From: Salipaludibacillus sp. CUR1
GTDB lineage: Bacteria > Bacillota > Bacilli > Bacillales > Salisediminibacteriaceae
Assembly (NCBI RefSeq): GCF_021028955.1
Contig: NZ_JAIWPE010000064.1
Span: 62,001 to 126,000, forward strand
Direction: 5' to 3'
Length of the DNA: 64,000 nucleotides
Shown here: piece by piece, positions 18,403-27,744 of the stretch
Layout: each line of letters begins with the position of its first letter
Numbering within the stretch: the first letter of the stretch is position 1
Translations under genes and position numbers: made by a program
Notes under the pieces: model-generated
The model's database searches: none
The model's input: the letters and a program-made list of their open reading frames with translations, nothing else
What the model was told of the DNA's origin: nothing

Positions 18403-18819
18403 ATGTTTAAAGTGACGTCTATTGTCAGAATGAAAGAGGAAAAGCCATTAGCGTGGAATGTGATCTTCAAGGTGGATCATTCTGTTATGGAATATGCAAC
18501 AGATATAGTATATGCGGCTAAAAGAAACATTTGGGTAGCCAATTCTTTTATTACACATGATTTATCTTCCCTCATGGCTTTAAAACAGTGTGCTTTTTGT
18601 AAGGAAGATAAAATAGCCTGTGGAGTGTTAAGCAGGGAACATCAGGAAATAATGAATTCAATGGTGACAAATGAAGAGTTTCTGCAGAAGCTTAATTCTA
18701 TTCTTCCTAACGTTAATGATTTACCTGCGGCAGTGACCATTGAAGCGAGAAAGCCTGTCTGGGATGAAATCCTGTATGAAAACTTTACACATAAGCTTTT
18801 ATTAAAGAAAAGAGACTGA
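18403..18819 (+). CDS. Hypothetical protein
   Basis: A 138-aa protein I do not recognise. AAGGAAGG precedes ATG 18403, and the codon use resembles neighbouring core genes, so it is likely real. It has no membrane segment or signal peptide. A short Cys motif C-x2-C-x6-C (CAFCKEDKIAC, about 63-73) might bind metal or form a redox pair. The N-terminal half (TSIVRMKEEKPLAWNVIFKV) looks beta-rich. It lies alone between pheT and the convergent rnhC, flanked on both sides by copies of the dispersed hairpin repeat. No function can be assigned. Confidence 0.7.
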   Translation: MFKVTSIVRMKEEKPLAWNVIFKVDHSVMEYATDIVYAAKRNIWVANSFITHDLSSLMALKQCAFCKEDKIACGVLSREHQEIMNSMVTNEEFLQKLNSILPNVNDLPAAVTIEARKPVWDEILYENFTHKLLLKKRD

Positions 18820-18825
18820 GAAAAG

Positions 18826-18940
18826 AAACAGAGGCTAGGACAAACGATAATCATAAAGAGAACCGAACAAAACTTATGATTTTTGTTCGGTTTTTCGCTT
18901 CTGTACTTAATATAAAAACAGTGGTTTCAGTGTGGCATTT
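18826..18940. repeat. Dispersed repeat/terminator element, copy B
   Basis: The lead AGAGGCTAGGACAAACGATAA is followed by ATCATAAAGA, the hairpin AACCGAACAAAA / TTTTTGTTCGGTT (about 18861-18895) with a T-run, then the trailer AAAACAGTGGTTTCAGT. It lies between convergent genes and may terminate both. Confidence 0.8.
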
Positions 18941-18941
18941 T

Positions 18942-19904
18942 CTATGAACGCTTAAATACCCTTTGAGTATTTGAGAAATGCCATTTCGTCACTTTATATA
19001 GTGTGTCTTTCCCTTTATTTAATAAGATCTGTTTCGCCGCTTTATCGACGTGAGGGCCTGCTCCTTTAGGAACAGGAGTATTTAATAGCTGTGATATTTT
19101 ATCCATCTCCTGTAAAAAAGAATACCGTGCAAGAATAGAAGCTGCTGCTACCGCAGGATGAAGCCCTTCAGCTTTAGTTGCAAAGTAAATAGGCTTCTCA
19201 GTGGTCCATGCTTTCTTTTTAGCAGCCAGGTATTTAAAGTAACCTTCCGGAGAAACAAACTGGTCTACTAAAACTCCTTCATAGTGGAGGCCCTTTTCTT
19301 TGCATTTTACCATCACATTTTCAATAGCCTGGTGATGGAGAAGTGCTTTCATTTGCCCCTGGTTCATACCTTGTTCCTGCATACGATTATATTTTTCATT
19401 GTTTAAAACGAGAAGACTGTAGGTGCATTCTTTTAATAAACGAGGGGCAAGCTCCCTGATTGTTTCATCTTTAATCGTTTTTGAGTCGCGCACACCCCAG
19501 CTGTCAATCTTGCTCATTTGCTCTTCTGTTAGATGGACGCATACAACAGTTACAGGCCCAAAGTAATCTCCGGTTCCTGTTTCGTCACTTCCTAATACGA
19601 TTTTTTCTTCAATTTTATCAGGGGGATAATATGAATGATTGTCCACCCGGGCCGAGCCTGGTTTTTTCCCAGAGGTTTTTTTGTTAGCTTTTACTCCTTC
19701 TTTACCTTTCCACTTGCCAGCTTCGGAGGAGGCGCCTTTTCCTTGAAAAAGGACTTTCCCAGATTGATAGGCGGTAATATTACAGTGGCCTGTTTTTGCA
19801 GCAAAAACCGCACCTTGCGGGGTTTTTTCCTTTAAGGAAGACATATAATGATTCTTTAGAATTGCCAAATCTTTCTTTTGAACATTTAAAACTTCATAAC
19901 TCAT
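18942..19904 (-). CDS. rnhC: Ribonuclease HIII
   Basis: A 320-aa type 2 RNase H that cuts RNA in RNA-DNA hybrids (R-loops, Okazaki primers). The N-terminal TBP-like substrate-binding domain covers about 1-90. The catalytic domain begins at GSDETGTGDYFGPVTV (about 103-118), giving the DE-G pair of the active site. Further acidic residues occur at VRDSKTI and LVDQFVSPEGYF. The N-terminal extension plus the GTGDYFGP form distinguishes it from RNase HII. It lies divergently next to zapA as in B. subtilis. Confidence 0.95.
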   Translation of the reverse strand: MSYEVLNVQKKDLAILKNHYMSSLKEKTPQGAVFAAKTGHCNITAYQSGKVLFQGKGASSEAGKWKGKEGVKANKKTSGKKPGSARVDNHSYYPPDKIEEKIVLGSDETGTGDYFGPVTVVCVHLTEEQMSKIDSWGVRDSKTIKDETIRELAPRLLKECTYSLLVLNNEKYNRMQEQGMNQGQMKALLHHQAIENVMVKCKEKGLHYEGVLVDQFVSPEGYFKYLAAKKKAWTTEKPIYFATKAEGLHPAVAAASILARYSFLQEMDKISQLLNTPVPKGAGPHVDKAAKQILLNKGKDTLYKVTKWHFSNTQRVFKRS

Positions 19905-20069
19905 AAACTGAGCCGCCTTTCCTGTATTCTTTATAACAGTTCCTTAAACAGTATAGACAATCTATTAATAATTTTCATCTCAAAGAAGGAAATAACATTT
20001 ATATTTTCATCCATGATGTGACATGTTATGATATAAATTAGGATTTCTATGACGAACGGGGGCTTATTG

Positions 20070-20306
20070 GTGGCAGAAGAAGAAAAAAAACGTCGAACAG
20101 AAGTGACGATTTATAACCAGCAATATACCATCGTCGGTGAAGAGAGTTCAGAGCAGGTCAGAGCAATTGCTGAACTCATTGATGGGAAAATGAAAGAATT
20201 GAAAGAAAATAATCCTTATTTGGATTCTACCAAATTAGCTGTTCTGACAGCAGTAAATATTGGGAATGATTATTTAAATGTTCTAAAAAAAATGGAAGAA
20301 GAATAG
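20070..20306 (+). CDS. zapA: Cell division protein ZapA
   Basis: A 78-aa protein from the preferred start. ZapA cross-links and stabilises FtsZ filaments at mid-cell. The sequence RTEVTIYNQQYTIVGEES then EQVRAIAELIDGKMKEL, and NPYLDSTKLAVLTAVNIGND, is typical of the family. A C-terminal helix forms the coiled coil. An in-frame ATG at 20049 exists, but the GGGGG Shine-Dalgarno at 20058-20062 lies inside that extension and fits GTG 20070 (MAEEEKKRR). It is followed 18 nt later by cvpA. Confidence 0.93.
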   Translation: MAEEEKKRRTEVTIYNQQYTIVGEESSEQVRAIAELIDGKMKELKENNPYLDSTKLAVLTAVNIGNDYLNVLKKMEEE

Positions 20307-20324
20307 AAAGATGAGGACTTAAAG

Positions 20325-20867
20325 ATGCTCAGTTTGTTTTTGTTTATAATATTAGTTATCAGTTTTTCTGTCGGTTTTCGCCGGGGCTTTATACTTCAGT
20401 TAATGCACCTTTTAGGCCTGGTGGTTTCCTTTATTGTTGCTTATCTCTATTATGAGGATGTAGCGCATTATATAAGACTGTGGGTGCCATTCCCGCAATT
20501 CGGTGAAGGGGAGGAACTTAACCTTCTCGTTGATTCGTTTAGTATGGAAATGGTTTACTATAACGGGATTGCTTTCGCACTTATATTTTTCCTTACTAAG
20601 ATTGTTATGCAGATCATTGCGTCGTTATTTGATTTTGTGGCCCACATTCCGGTCCTGAGCTTTATTAATGGATGGCTCGGGGGGCTGCTCGGATTTCTTG
20701 AAGGACTTGTGATGATTACTATTCTTCTGCACATAGCAGCATTAATTCAAGTGGATGTCGTTCAGGCCGCCCTCCAAAATTCTACTTTTGCGCAAATGAT
20801 TTTTGAATACACTCCTATCATTTCAAATGAGTTAAAAGAATTGTGGATAGAAGGAAGAAATAATTAA
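20325..20867 (+). CDS. CvpA family membrane protein
   Basis: A 180-aa protein with four hydrophobic helices (about 3-20, 25-43, 82-105 and 118-142). It has the CvpA-type N-terminus (ILVISFSVGFRRGFILQLMH) and the loop FINGWLGGLLGFLEGLV. CvpA was named for colicin V production in E. coli; the Bacillus member (yshB) sits in the same zapA-polX position. Molecular function is unresolved. Probably translationally linked with zapA. Confidence 0.85.
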   Translation: MLSLFLFIILVISFSVGFRRGFILQLMHLLGLVVSFIVAYLYYEDVAHYIRLWVPFPQFGEGEELNLLVDSFSMEMVYYNGIAFALIFFLTKIVMQIIASLFDFVAHIPVLSFINGWLGGLLGFLEGLVMITILLHIAALIQVDVVQAALQNSTFAQMIFEYTPIISNELKELWIEGRNN

Positions 20868-20897
20868 CTTCCCGTCATGGACGGGAGGTTTTTCTTT
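20868..20897 (+). terminator. Terminator of zapA-cvpA
   Basis: CTTCCCGTC / GACGGGAGG with a 3-nt loop and TTTTTC. Confidence 0.85.
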
Positions 20898-21016
20898 TAA
20901 AGAAAGGAAAGGGAGCATGTCACTTTAACTCCTTCTGCTTGCAGATAAGCAGACGAATTGGCTATGATGAAGAAGGAAAAAAGGGATTGGAAGAAAAACT
21001 CAGCGAGGTGAATAGC

Positions 21017-22738
21017 ATGAGTCAAATGAATAAAAAAGATGTCTTGAACGCATTGGAACGTATAGCTGTATATTTAGAGATTAAAGGAGAAAATGCTTTC
21101 CGCGTCTCTGCTTACCGAAAAGCCGCACAGGCTTTGGAACGGGATGAAAGGCCCCTTTCTGAAATTGAAGATCCATCAAAACTTAAAGGCATTGGAAAAG
21201 GGACGGCTGGTATTATAAATGACTTACTTGAAGAAGGTGAAACACCTCTGCTTAAAGAGCTGGAGGAAGAGATTCCTGATGGACTGCTCCCATTACTCAA
21301 ACTTTCGGGATTAGGCGGTAAGAAAATCGGAAAACTATACCAGGAATTAGAAGTAACTGACGCCGGGACCTTAAGGAAGGCTTGTGAAGCAGGCCAGGTT
21401 CAAGAGCTGGACGGGTTTGGGAAAAAGACTGAACAGAAAATCCTCGAAGCTTTGGATGAACTGGGAAAACGTCCGGACAGGCTGGCCCTCGCTCAAGTGC
21501 TGCCTGCCGCCTTTGACTTGAGGGAACGTTTAGGCAGTATAGATGAAATTGACAGGTTTGAATTAGCAGGCAGTTTTCGCAGGGGAAGAGAAACCGTAAA
21601 AGATCTGGATTTTATTATTTCTACTGAAGATCCAAAGACAGTAGGCAAAAGGCTCGTTTCTATGGAGCACATTACAGAGATTACCGGGCATGGAGATACG
21701 AAAGTAAGTCTGGAACTTCAGTACGGTGATATCATCGTTCCTGTTGATTTCAGAATGGTTAAAGACGAATCTTTTGCAACAACGCTCCATCATTTCACCG
21801 GCTCTAAAGACCATAATGTTCTTATGCGCCAGCTTGCTAAGGAACGCGATGAAAAAATAAGTGAATATGGTGTAGAAGAGGACACTGGGACCGAGCATCA
21901 TTTTTCTACTGAAGAAGAATTTTTTGCCCACTTCGGTTTGCCGTATATTCCGCCGGAACTGCGGGAAGGAATGGATGAGCTGGAGCGTTATGATCAGAAG
22001 TATGAGCTTATTCAACAAGATGACATCCTTGGCGATCTCCATATGCATACGACCTGGAGCGATGGTGCCCAGTCGATTAAAGAAATGGTCAACGCCTGCA
22101 GAGATAAAGGCTATGAATATATGGCGATTACAGACCACTCGGAGTATTTAAAAGTTGCAAATGGCCTGACAGCAGAAAGGCTGAAACGGCAGCATGAAGA
22201 AATTCGTGAACTGAATGAGTCTATGAAAGATTTTACTATTTTTACAGGCGTGGAAATGGATATTTTACCTGATGGCACCTTGGATTATCCCGATGAGGTA
22301 TTAACAGAAATCGATTTTGTTATTGCATCCATTCACTCCTCTTTTCAGCAGAGTGAGAGAAAAATTATGGACAGGCTTGAAAATGCCTGCCGCAATCCCC
22401 ATGTAGCCATGATAGCCCATCCTACAGGGAGGCTGATCGGACGCCGTAAAGGGTATCCTGTAGATATGGAACGATTACTGGAGGTGGCAAAGGAAACAGG
22501 TACAATTCTGGAACTGAATGCCAACCCTCACCGTCTTGATTTATCTGCAGAGTGGCTGAAAAAAGCTCAGGATAAAGGTGTGAAACTAAGTATAAATACA
22601 GACGCGCACCGGTTTGATATGCTCGACTATATGACACTCGGGATAAAAACCGGAAGAAGAGGCTGGCTGAAACAAGAAACAGTTGTTAATACCTGGCCGG
22701 CTGACCGTTTTAAAGAACTGATTTGGAAAAACAGATAG
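21017..22738 (+). CDS. polX: DNA polymerase X with PHP domain
   Basis: A 573-aa family X polymerase/exonuclease involved in base-excision and gap repair. The N-terminal helix-hairpin-helix region (about 1-170: GIGKGTAGIINDLL, LSGLGGKKIGKLY) is followed by the nucleotidyltransferase core. Its motif GSFRRGRETVKDLDFIIS (about 185-202) has the catalytic DxD. The C-terminal PHP phosphoesterase starts at GDLHMHTTWSDG (about 338-349) and contains ITDHSEY, EMDILPDG, IASIHSS and INTDAHRFDML. The longer frame from 20939 lacks family similarity; GCGAGGTG upstream of ATG 21017 sets the start. Its end overlaps the open frame of mutS2. Confidence 0.94.
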   Translation: MSQMNKKDVLNALERIAVYLEIKGENAFRVSAYRKAAQALERDERPLSEIEDPSKLKGIGKGTAGIINDLLEEGETPLLKELEEEIPDGLLPLLKLSGLGGKKIGKLYQELEVTDAGTLRKACEAGQVQELDGFGKKTEQKILEALDELGKRPDRLALAQVLPAAFDLRERLGSIDEIDRFELAGSFRRGRETVKDLDFIISTEDPKTVGKRLVSMEHITEITGHGDTKVSLELQYGDIIVPVDFRMVKDESFATTLHHFTGSKDHNVLMRQLAKERDEKISEYGVEEDTGTEHHFSTEEEFFAHFGLPYIPPELREGMDELERYDQKYELIQQDDILGDLHMHTTWSDGAQSIKEMVNACRDKGYEYMAITDHSEYLKVANGLTAERLKRQHEEIRELNESMKDFTIFTGVEMDILPDGTLDYPDEVLTEIDFVIASIHSSFQQSERKIMDRLENACRNPHVAMIAHPTGRLIGRRKGYPVDMERLLEVAKETGTILELNANPHRLDLSAEWLKKAQDKGVKLSINTDAHRFDMLDYMTLGIKTGRRGWLKQETVVNTWPADRFKELIWKNR

Positions 22739-22758
22739 AAAGCAGGAGGTGCGCCCCA

Positions 22759-25122
22759 GTGATTGAAAGGGTTTGCCGTATATTAGAATACGATAAAATG
22801 AAAGACCAGCTGATTCAATTTGCCAGTTCTTCATTAGGAAAACAACGGGTAAAAGATCTAAAGCCGTCTTTCGATTTTGAATATATAAAAGAAGCACAGC
22901 AAAGGACGTACGAAGGGGCTAAAGTCATTCGGCTGAAAGGGCAGGCACCCCTTGGAGGCATTAGAGATATCCGTGCTTCGATTAAACGCTCGGAAATCGG
23001 AGGCTTGCTGAATGAAAAAGAATTACTGGATATTTCCTCTACCATTTATGGAAGCCGCCGCTTTAAAAGTTTTGTGGAATCTCTGGTAGAAGATGAAATC
23101 GAACTGACGATCCTTCCTGATTTAGTAAGCGGAATCGTTCCGCTTACTGACCTGGAACGGGAAATTAACCAGGCTATAGATGAAAATGGCGGTGTGCTGG
23201 ATTCAGCAAGTGCTGCTCTAAGATCTATCCGGCAGCAAATCCGTTCCCACGAATCAGGTATCCGTTCCAAACTGGAAAGCATCACCCGCTCTTCAAATGG
23301 AAGAAAAATGCTTTCAGATGCCATTATTACTATTAGAAATGAACGTTATGTAATTCCTGTAAAGTCGGAGTACCGCAGCCATTTTGGAGGAATGGTGCAT
23401 GACCAGTCTGCTTCGGGAGCTACTTTGTTTGTGGAACCTGAAGCGGTCGTTCAGCTGAATAACCAGCTGAGAGAAGCGAAAGTAAAAGAAAAGCAGGAGA
23501 TTCAGCGTATTCTTCAGGAGCTGTCAGCCAGGATCAGCGAGCATGTTGAAGAACTGGCAGATATAGTCGCCATTATGAGCGAAGTGGACTTTATTTTTGC
23601 TAAAGCGTTTTACAGCGAGTCAATTAAAGGAATCCAGCCAAAGTTAAACGAAGACGGATTTGTTAAAATGACGAAAGCCCGTCATCCTCTTATTCCAAAC
23701 GATGAAATTGTACCAATTGATGTAGAGCTTGGAGGAGACTTTTCTTCCTTAGTCATTACCGGACCGAACACTGGGGGAAAAACGGTGACTTTAAAAACAG
23801 TCGGACTGTTAACACTTATGGCTCAGTCTGGTCTGCAAATTCCTTGTGATGAAGGGTCTTCAGCTGCTGTTTTCCAAAAAATATTTGCGGATATCGGGGA
23901 TGAACAGTCCATTGAACAGAGTTTAAGTACATTTTCTTCTCACATGACAAATATTGTGCAAATTATGAACCAGGTAGATTTTCAGTCTCTCGTCCTCTTT
24001 GACGAACTAGGAGCCGGGACAGATCCTACAGAAGGGGCTGCGCTCGCTATCTCAATCCTTGATCATGTTTATAACGTGGGAGCTAAAGTGATTGCTACCA
24101 CTCACTACAGTGAACTAAAAGGATATGCTTATAACCGGGAAGGCGTTATGAATGCAAGCGTAGAATTTGATGTGGAAACTTTAAGGCCGACCTACCGTCT
24201 GTTAATAGGGATCCCGGGACGAAGTAATGCATTTGCCATCAGCAGGCGTCTTGGCTTAACTGATAAGATTATCGAGGAAGCGAAAAGCCATATAACAGCG
24301 GACTCAAATAAAATGGAACAAATGATTTCATCTCTTGAGGACAGCAGAAAGAAAGCTGAGCGAGACGTCAGCGAAGCAGAAGAACTCAGGCTTGATGCCG
24401 AAAGGCTGCACAGTGAGCTGGCAGCCGAAATGGAAAAGCTGGAAGAAGAGAAACAAAAGGTTCTTCAATCTGCAGAAGATAAAGCTGCAAATTCAGTCAG
24501 AAAAGCAAAAGAGGAAGCAGAACAGATCATTGCAGAGCTGAGGGAAATTCAGAAAAATAACCCTAATATTAAAGACCATGAGCTGATAGATGCTAAAAAA
24601 CGCCTGGAAAAAGCTGAACCAAACCTTGCAGGCACCAGGAAAAAGCCTTCCCCAAAAAGGGAAAAGCCGAAAGTGAATAAACTTATTCCAGGGGATGAAG
24701 TGAAAGTGGTCAGTCTTGACCAGAAAGGGTATATTGCAGAAAAAGTTAATGATAAAGAATACTATGTACAGCTTGGTATGATGAAAATGAAAGTGAAGAA
24801 AGATGACCTTCTCTATATTAACCGCCCTAAAGCAGTAGAAACAAAACCTTTGGCTGCTGTCCGCGGAAAAGAAGCACATGTAAAAACAGAACTTGATTTG
24901 CGCGGGGAAAGGTATGAAAATGCTATGATGGACGTGGAAAAGTATTTAGATGACGCTGTACTGGCCGGGTATCATCAAGTGTCCATTATCCATGGTAAAG
25001 GAACAGGGGCGTTAAGAAAAGGCGTACAGGAGCTGTTGAAAAACCATCGGAATGTTCAGGAAACGCGTATGGGGACCCAGGGAGAAGGCGGGTCTGGCGT
25101 AACGATTGTGTCACTTAAATAA
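22759..25122 (+). CDS. mutS2: Endonuclease MutS2
   Basis: A 787-aa protein of normal length. The MutS core and coiled-coil domains are followed by the ABC-type ATPase with Walker A GPNTGGKTVTLK (about 333-344) and Walker B region SLVLFDELGAGTDPTEG. A long charged coiled coil (about 520-620) follows, then a KOW-like stretch and a C-terminal Smr nuclease domain (about 712-787: LDLRGERYENAM, HGKGTGALRKGV). In Bacillus MutS2 acts on stalled or collided ribosomes and on recombination intermediates. The GTG at 22759 has the Shine-Dalgarno AGGAGGT at 22744-22750; the in-frame ATG at 22723 lies inside polX and is less likely. Confidence 0.94.
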   Translation: MIERVCRILEYDKMKDQLIQFASSSLGKQRVKDLKPSFDFEYIKEAQQRTYEGAKVIRLKGQAPLGGIRDIRASIKRSEIGGLLNEKELLDISSTIYGSRRFKSFVESLVEDEIELTILPDLVSGIVPLTDLEREINQAIDENGGVLDSASAALRSIRQQIRSHESGIRSKLESITRSSNGRKMLSDAIITIRNERYVIPVKSEYRSHFGGMVHDQSASGATLFVEPEAVVQLNNQLREAKVKEKQEIQRILQELSARISEHVEELADIVAIMSEVDFIFAKAFYSESIKGIQPKLNEDGFVKMTKARHPLIPNDEIVPIDVELGGDFSSLVITGPNTGGKTVTLKTVGLLTLMAQSGLQIPCDEGSSAAVFQKIFADIGDEQSIEQSLSTFSSHMTNIVQIMNQVDFQSLVLFDELGAGTDPTEGAALAISILDHVYNVGAKVIATTHYSELKGYAYNREGVMNASVEFDVETLRPTYRLLIGIPGRSNAFAISRRLGLTDKIIEEAKSHITADSNKMEQMISSLEDSRKKAERDVSEAEELRLDAERLHSELAAEMEKLEEEKQKVLQSAEDKAANSVRKAKEEAEQIIAELREIQKNNPNIKDHELIDAKKRLEKAEPNLAGTRKKPSPKREKPKVNKLIPGDEVKVVSLDQKGYIAEKVNDKEYYVQLGMMKMKVKKDDLLYINRPKAVETKPLAAVRGKEAHVKTELDLRGERYENAMMDVEKYLDDAVLAGYHQVSIIHGKGTGALRKGVQELLKNHRNVQETRMGTQGEGGSGVTIVSLK

Positions 25123-25139
25123 TCCAGGAGGACTTCAGC

Positions 25140-25547
25140 ATGGAAGCCATCTTTACACATGACTACATTTATACGGCCGGTGTCTACAGCATCGTGGTTC
25201 TTAGTATTATTCTCTCTCTGGCCATTTTTGAGTGGGTGACGCAATACGGGACCTGGCAGGAAATCAGACGGGGCAACTTGGCTGTAGCACTGGCGACAGG
25301 CGGAAAAGTGTTCGGTATAGCCAATGTTTTCCGCCATTCAATTATGGCAAATGATACAGTTCTGGCTATGCTTGGATGGGGGGCCTTCGGTTTTATACTC
25401 TTGTTATTTGTATATTTTATTTACGAGTTCTTATCTCCCGGGTTTAAAGTTGATGAAGAATTAAAAAATGATAACCGGGCAGTAGGTCTATTATCATTTG
25501 TTTTATCGGTCTCTCTCTCCTATGTGATAGGTGCCAGCATAGACTGA
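25140..25547 (+). CDS. yshE: DUF350 membrane protein (YshE-like)
   Basis: A 135-aa protein with four predicted membrane helices (about 10-30, 45-65, 78-98 and 112-133). It has the DUF350 pattern (IRRGNLAVALATGGKVFGIAN). It follows mutS2 exactly as yshE does in B. subtilis. The Shine-Dalgarno CCAGGAGG precedes ATG 25140. No function is known for the family. Confidence 0.85.
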   Translation: MEAIFTHDYIYTAGVYSIVVLSIILSLAIFEWVTQYGTWQEIRRGNLAVALATGGKVFGIANVFRHSIMANDTVLAMLGWGAFGFILLLFVYFIYEFLSPGFKVDEELKNDNRAVGLLSFVLSVSLSYVIGASID

Positions 25548-25571
25548 TCTCTGATTAAAGGGGTATATTTA

Positions 25572-25655
25572 ATGGAAACTTTATGGAAAGTGATGATTGT
25601 TCTTTGTGCCGGATTTATGATTGCCGGTGTGGTGTATATCATATTCTTTGCTTAA
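25572..25655 (+). CDS. 27-aa single-pass membrane miniprotein
   Basis: A short frame, ATG 25572 to TAA 25655, encodes 27 residues: METLWKVMIVLC then a hydrophobic helix ending IIFFA. An AAAGGGG ribosome-binding site is 8 nt upstream and the gene follows yshE by 24 nt, so it is probably co-transcribed. It looks like a true small membrane protein, perhaps a modulator of YshE or another membrane complex. It lies below normal gene-calling length. Existence is likely but unproven. Confidence 0.55.
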   Translation: METLWKVMIVLCAGFMIAGVVYIIFFA

Positions 25656-26050
25656 GAGAAGACTCTGTTGATATAAATGCTGAAATTTGCTATATCAACA
25701 AAGCTGGAATCTCAATTCAAAAGTATTAAGCTCTGCTGGTTTCTTTTAATCGGCAGAGTTTTTCTTTGGATATAACTGCTCAAAGAACTGAAAATACAAA
25801 GCTTTGTCTGCATAGGGAGAATATAAGTTTTTAATAATTTCCATTAATTATTAAGTAAAAATTCATAAAATTTTTACAAATGTGTTTTCTTTTGGAGGCG
25901 TTTTCATTACAATAGAGAGTAAGAGGAGAATGCCTGCCTATGAAAAGGTCAAGCAACTGAGCGATTGTTCACTAGAAGGACAGTGCCGCTTACTTTTCAT
26001 TGACATCTTTTTTAGAAGGAGAGGGTTATGATAAAAAGGGAGGTTATGTT
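25656..26050 (+). other. Gene-free region with two hairpins
   Basis: This contains an inverted repeat GTTGATATA / TATATCAAC (25667-25700) without a T-run. It also contains a terminator CTCTGCTG / CGGCAGAG followed by TTTTTC (25731-25764). The remaining 280 bases before lcfA are AT-rich. I see no convincing FadR palindrome and no complete promoter in it. Confidence 0.6.
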
Positions 26051-27742
26051 ATGGAAACATTAACTGAAAAGCCGTGGTTTCAGCATTATCCTAAAGAAAT
26101 CCCGACGTCCATTGACTATGAAGTAGCAACTCTTCAAAGCTATTTGAAAAGAGCTGCCGAGAGGTACCCTGATAAAGAAGCACTTCATTTTATGGGCAAG
26201 GAAATGACTTATCAGGAGGTTTACGAGGAGGCTTTGAAGCTTGCCAACCAGCTGAAATCTCTCGGGGTGAACCAGGGAGACAGGGTCGCTATTATGCTGG
26301 CAAATACTCCGCAGGCTGTCATTTCCTATTATGGAGCTTTGCTTGCCGGAGCCATCGTGGTCCAGACCAACCCGCTTTACGTGGAAAGGGAAATTGAACA
26401 CCAAATGAATGATTCAGGTGCTAAAGTTATGATATGTCTGGATCTCGTTTATCCGCGTGTAGCAAGTGTAAAAGAAAAAACACCTCTGGAGCATATTATT
26501 GTCACAGGGATTAAAGACTATCTGCCTTTCCCGAAAAACATGATCTATCCTTTTATCCAGAAAAAGAATACAGGCATTAAAGTAGAGTTGGATTATAGTG
26601 ACCGGCTTCATTCATTCGTAGATATCTTAAATAAAGGAAAAGCGGAAGAAATACCATTGGACATAGATCCTAAAGAAGACCTTGCCCTTCTTCAGTACAC
26701 TGGAGGGACGACAGGGCCTGCAAAAGGGGTTATGCTGACTCACTATAATCTCGTGGTTAACACCCAGCAGTGTGAAGAGTGGATGTATGAAATGGTGCCG
26801 GGAGAAGAAATTATCATTGCAGCTTTGCCTTTCTTCCATGTATATGGAATGACAACGGTAATGAACCTGGGGATCCGTATGGGTTTTAAAATGATAATTA
26901 TTCCTAAGTTTGATCCGAAAGGTATTCTAAAAGCAATTGAAAAACATAAAGCCACTCTTTATCCTGGTGCACCGACGATGTATATCGGGCTGTTGAATCA
27001 TCCTGATATTAAAAAACATGATTTATCGTCTATCAAAGCGTGTATCAGCGGGTCAGCTCCGCTGCCTGTAGAGGTCCAGACAAAATTTGAAGAAGCTACA
27101 AACGGAAGTTTAGTCGAAGGTTACGGCTTAACCGAGACGTCGCCGGTGGCTGTTTCCAACCTGATTTGGGGCCAAAGGAAACAAGGATCGATCGGCGTTC
27201 CGTGGCCTGATACTGATGTCGCCATTCTTTCAGCCGAGACAGGTGAGGAAGCTCAGCCTAATGAAGTAGGAGAAATCATTATTAAAGGCCCTCAAGTTAT
27301 GAAAGGTTACTGGAACCGGCCTGAGGCAACCCAGGCATCCTTCCGGGGCGAGTGGTTCCTTTCAGGAGATATGGGATATATGGATGATGAAGGATTTTTC
27401 TATATCGTCGACAGAAAGAAGGACATGATTATTGCGGGCGGGTTTAATATTTATCCACGTGAAGTTGAAGAAATTCTTTATGAACATGAAGATGTACAGG
27501 AAGCCTGTGTAATTGGTGTTCCAGATCCTTACCGTGGGGAGACGGTTAAGGCATTTATTGTTCCTAAAGAAGGAAGAACGATCACTGAGGAAAATCTTGA
27601 TGACTATGCCCGTAAGCAACTGGCTGCCTACAAAGTTCCAAAATTCTATGAATTCAGAGATGAACTTCCGAAAACGATGGTAGGTAAAATTCTGAGAAGA
27701 GTATTAGTAGAAGAAGAAAAGAAAAAAGCGCAAAAAGACTAA
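26051..27742 (+). CDS. lcfA: Long-chain fatty-acid-CoA ligase (LcfA-like), copy 1
   Basis: A 563-aa adenylate-forming enzyme that activates fatty acids with ATP and CoA for beta-oxidation. Visible motifs are the P-loop YTGGTTGPAKGVMLTH (about 216-231), A5 EGYGLTETSP (about 356-365), A7/A8 LSGDMGYMDDEGFFYIVDRK (about 437-456) with GGFNIYPREVEE, and A10 PKTMVGKILRR with the catalytic Lys. AAAAAGGGAGGT precedes ATG 26051 (METLTEKPWF); the longer frame from 26000 covers that site. It is followed by a dispersed terminator repeat and then by a close paralogue. B. subtilis has one lcfA at this locus. Confidence 0.94.
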   Translation: METLTEKPWFQHYPKEIPTSIDYEVATLQSYLKRAAERYPDKEALHFMGKEMTYQEVYEEALKLANQLKSLGVNQGDRVAIMLANTPQAVISYYGALLAGAIVVQTNPLYVEREIEHQMNDSGAKVMICLDLVYPRVASVKEKTPLEHIIVTGIKDYLPFPKNMIYPFIQKKNTGIKVELDYSDRLHSFVDILNKGKAEEIPLDIDPKEDLALLQYTGGTTGPAKGVMLTHYNLVVNTQQCEEWMYEMVPGEEIIIAALPFFHVYGMTTVMNLGIRMGFKMIIIPKFDPKGILKAIEKHKATLYPGAPTMYIGLLNHPDIKKHDLSSIKACISGSAPLPVEVQTKFEEATNGSLVEGYGLTETSPVAVSNLIWGQRKQGSIGVPWPDTDVAILSAETGEEAQPNEVGEIIIKGPQVMKGYWNRPEATQASFRGEWFLSGDMGYMDDEGFFYIVDRKKDMIIAGGFNIYPREVEEILYEHEDVQEACVIGVPDPYRGETVKAFIVPKEGRTITEENLDDYARKQLAAYKVPKFYEFRDELPKTMVGKILRRVLVEEEKKKAQKD

Positions 27743-27744
27743 TA

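Noticed and set aside
25940-25990. Possible FadR operator before the first acyl-CoA ligase (TGAGCGATTGTTCACT)
   Set aside because: The two arms are not complementary, so it is not a palindrome and fits the FadR box poorly.
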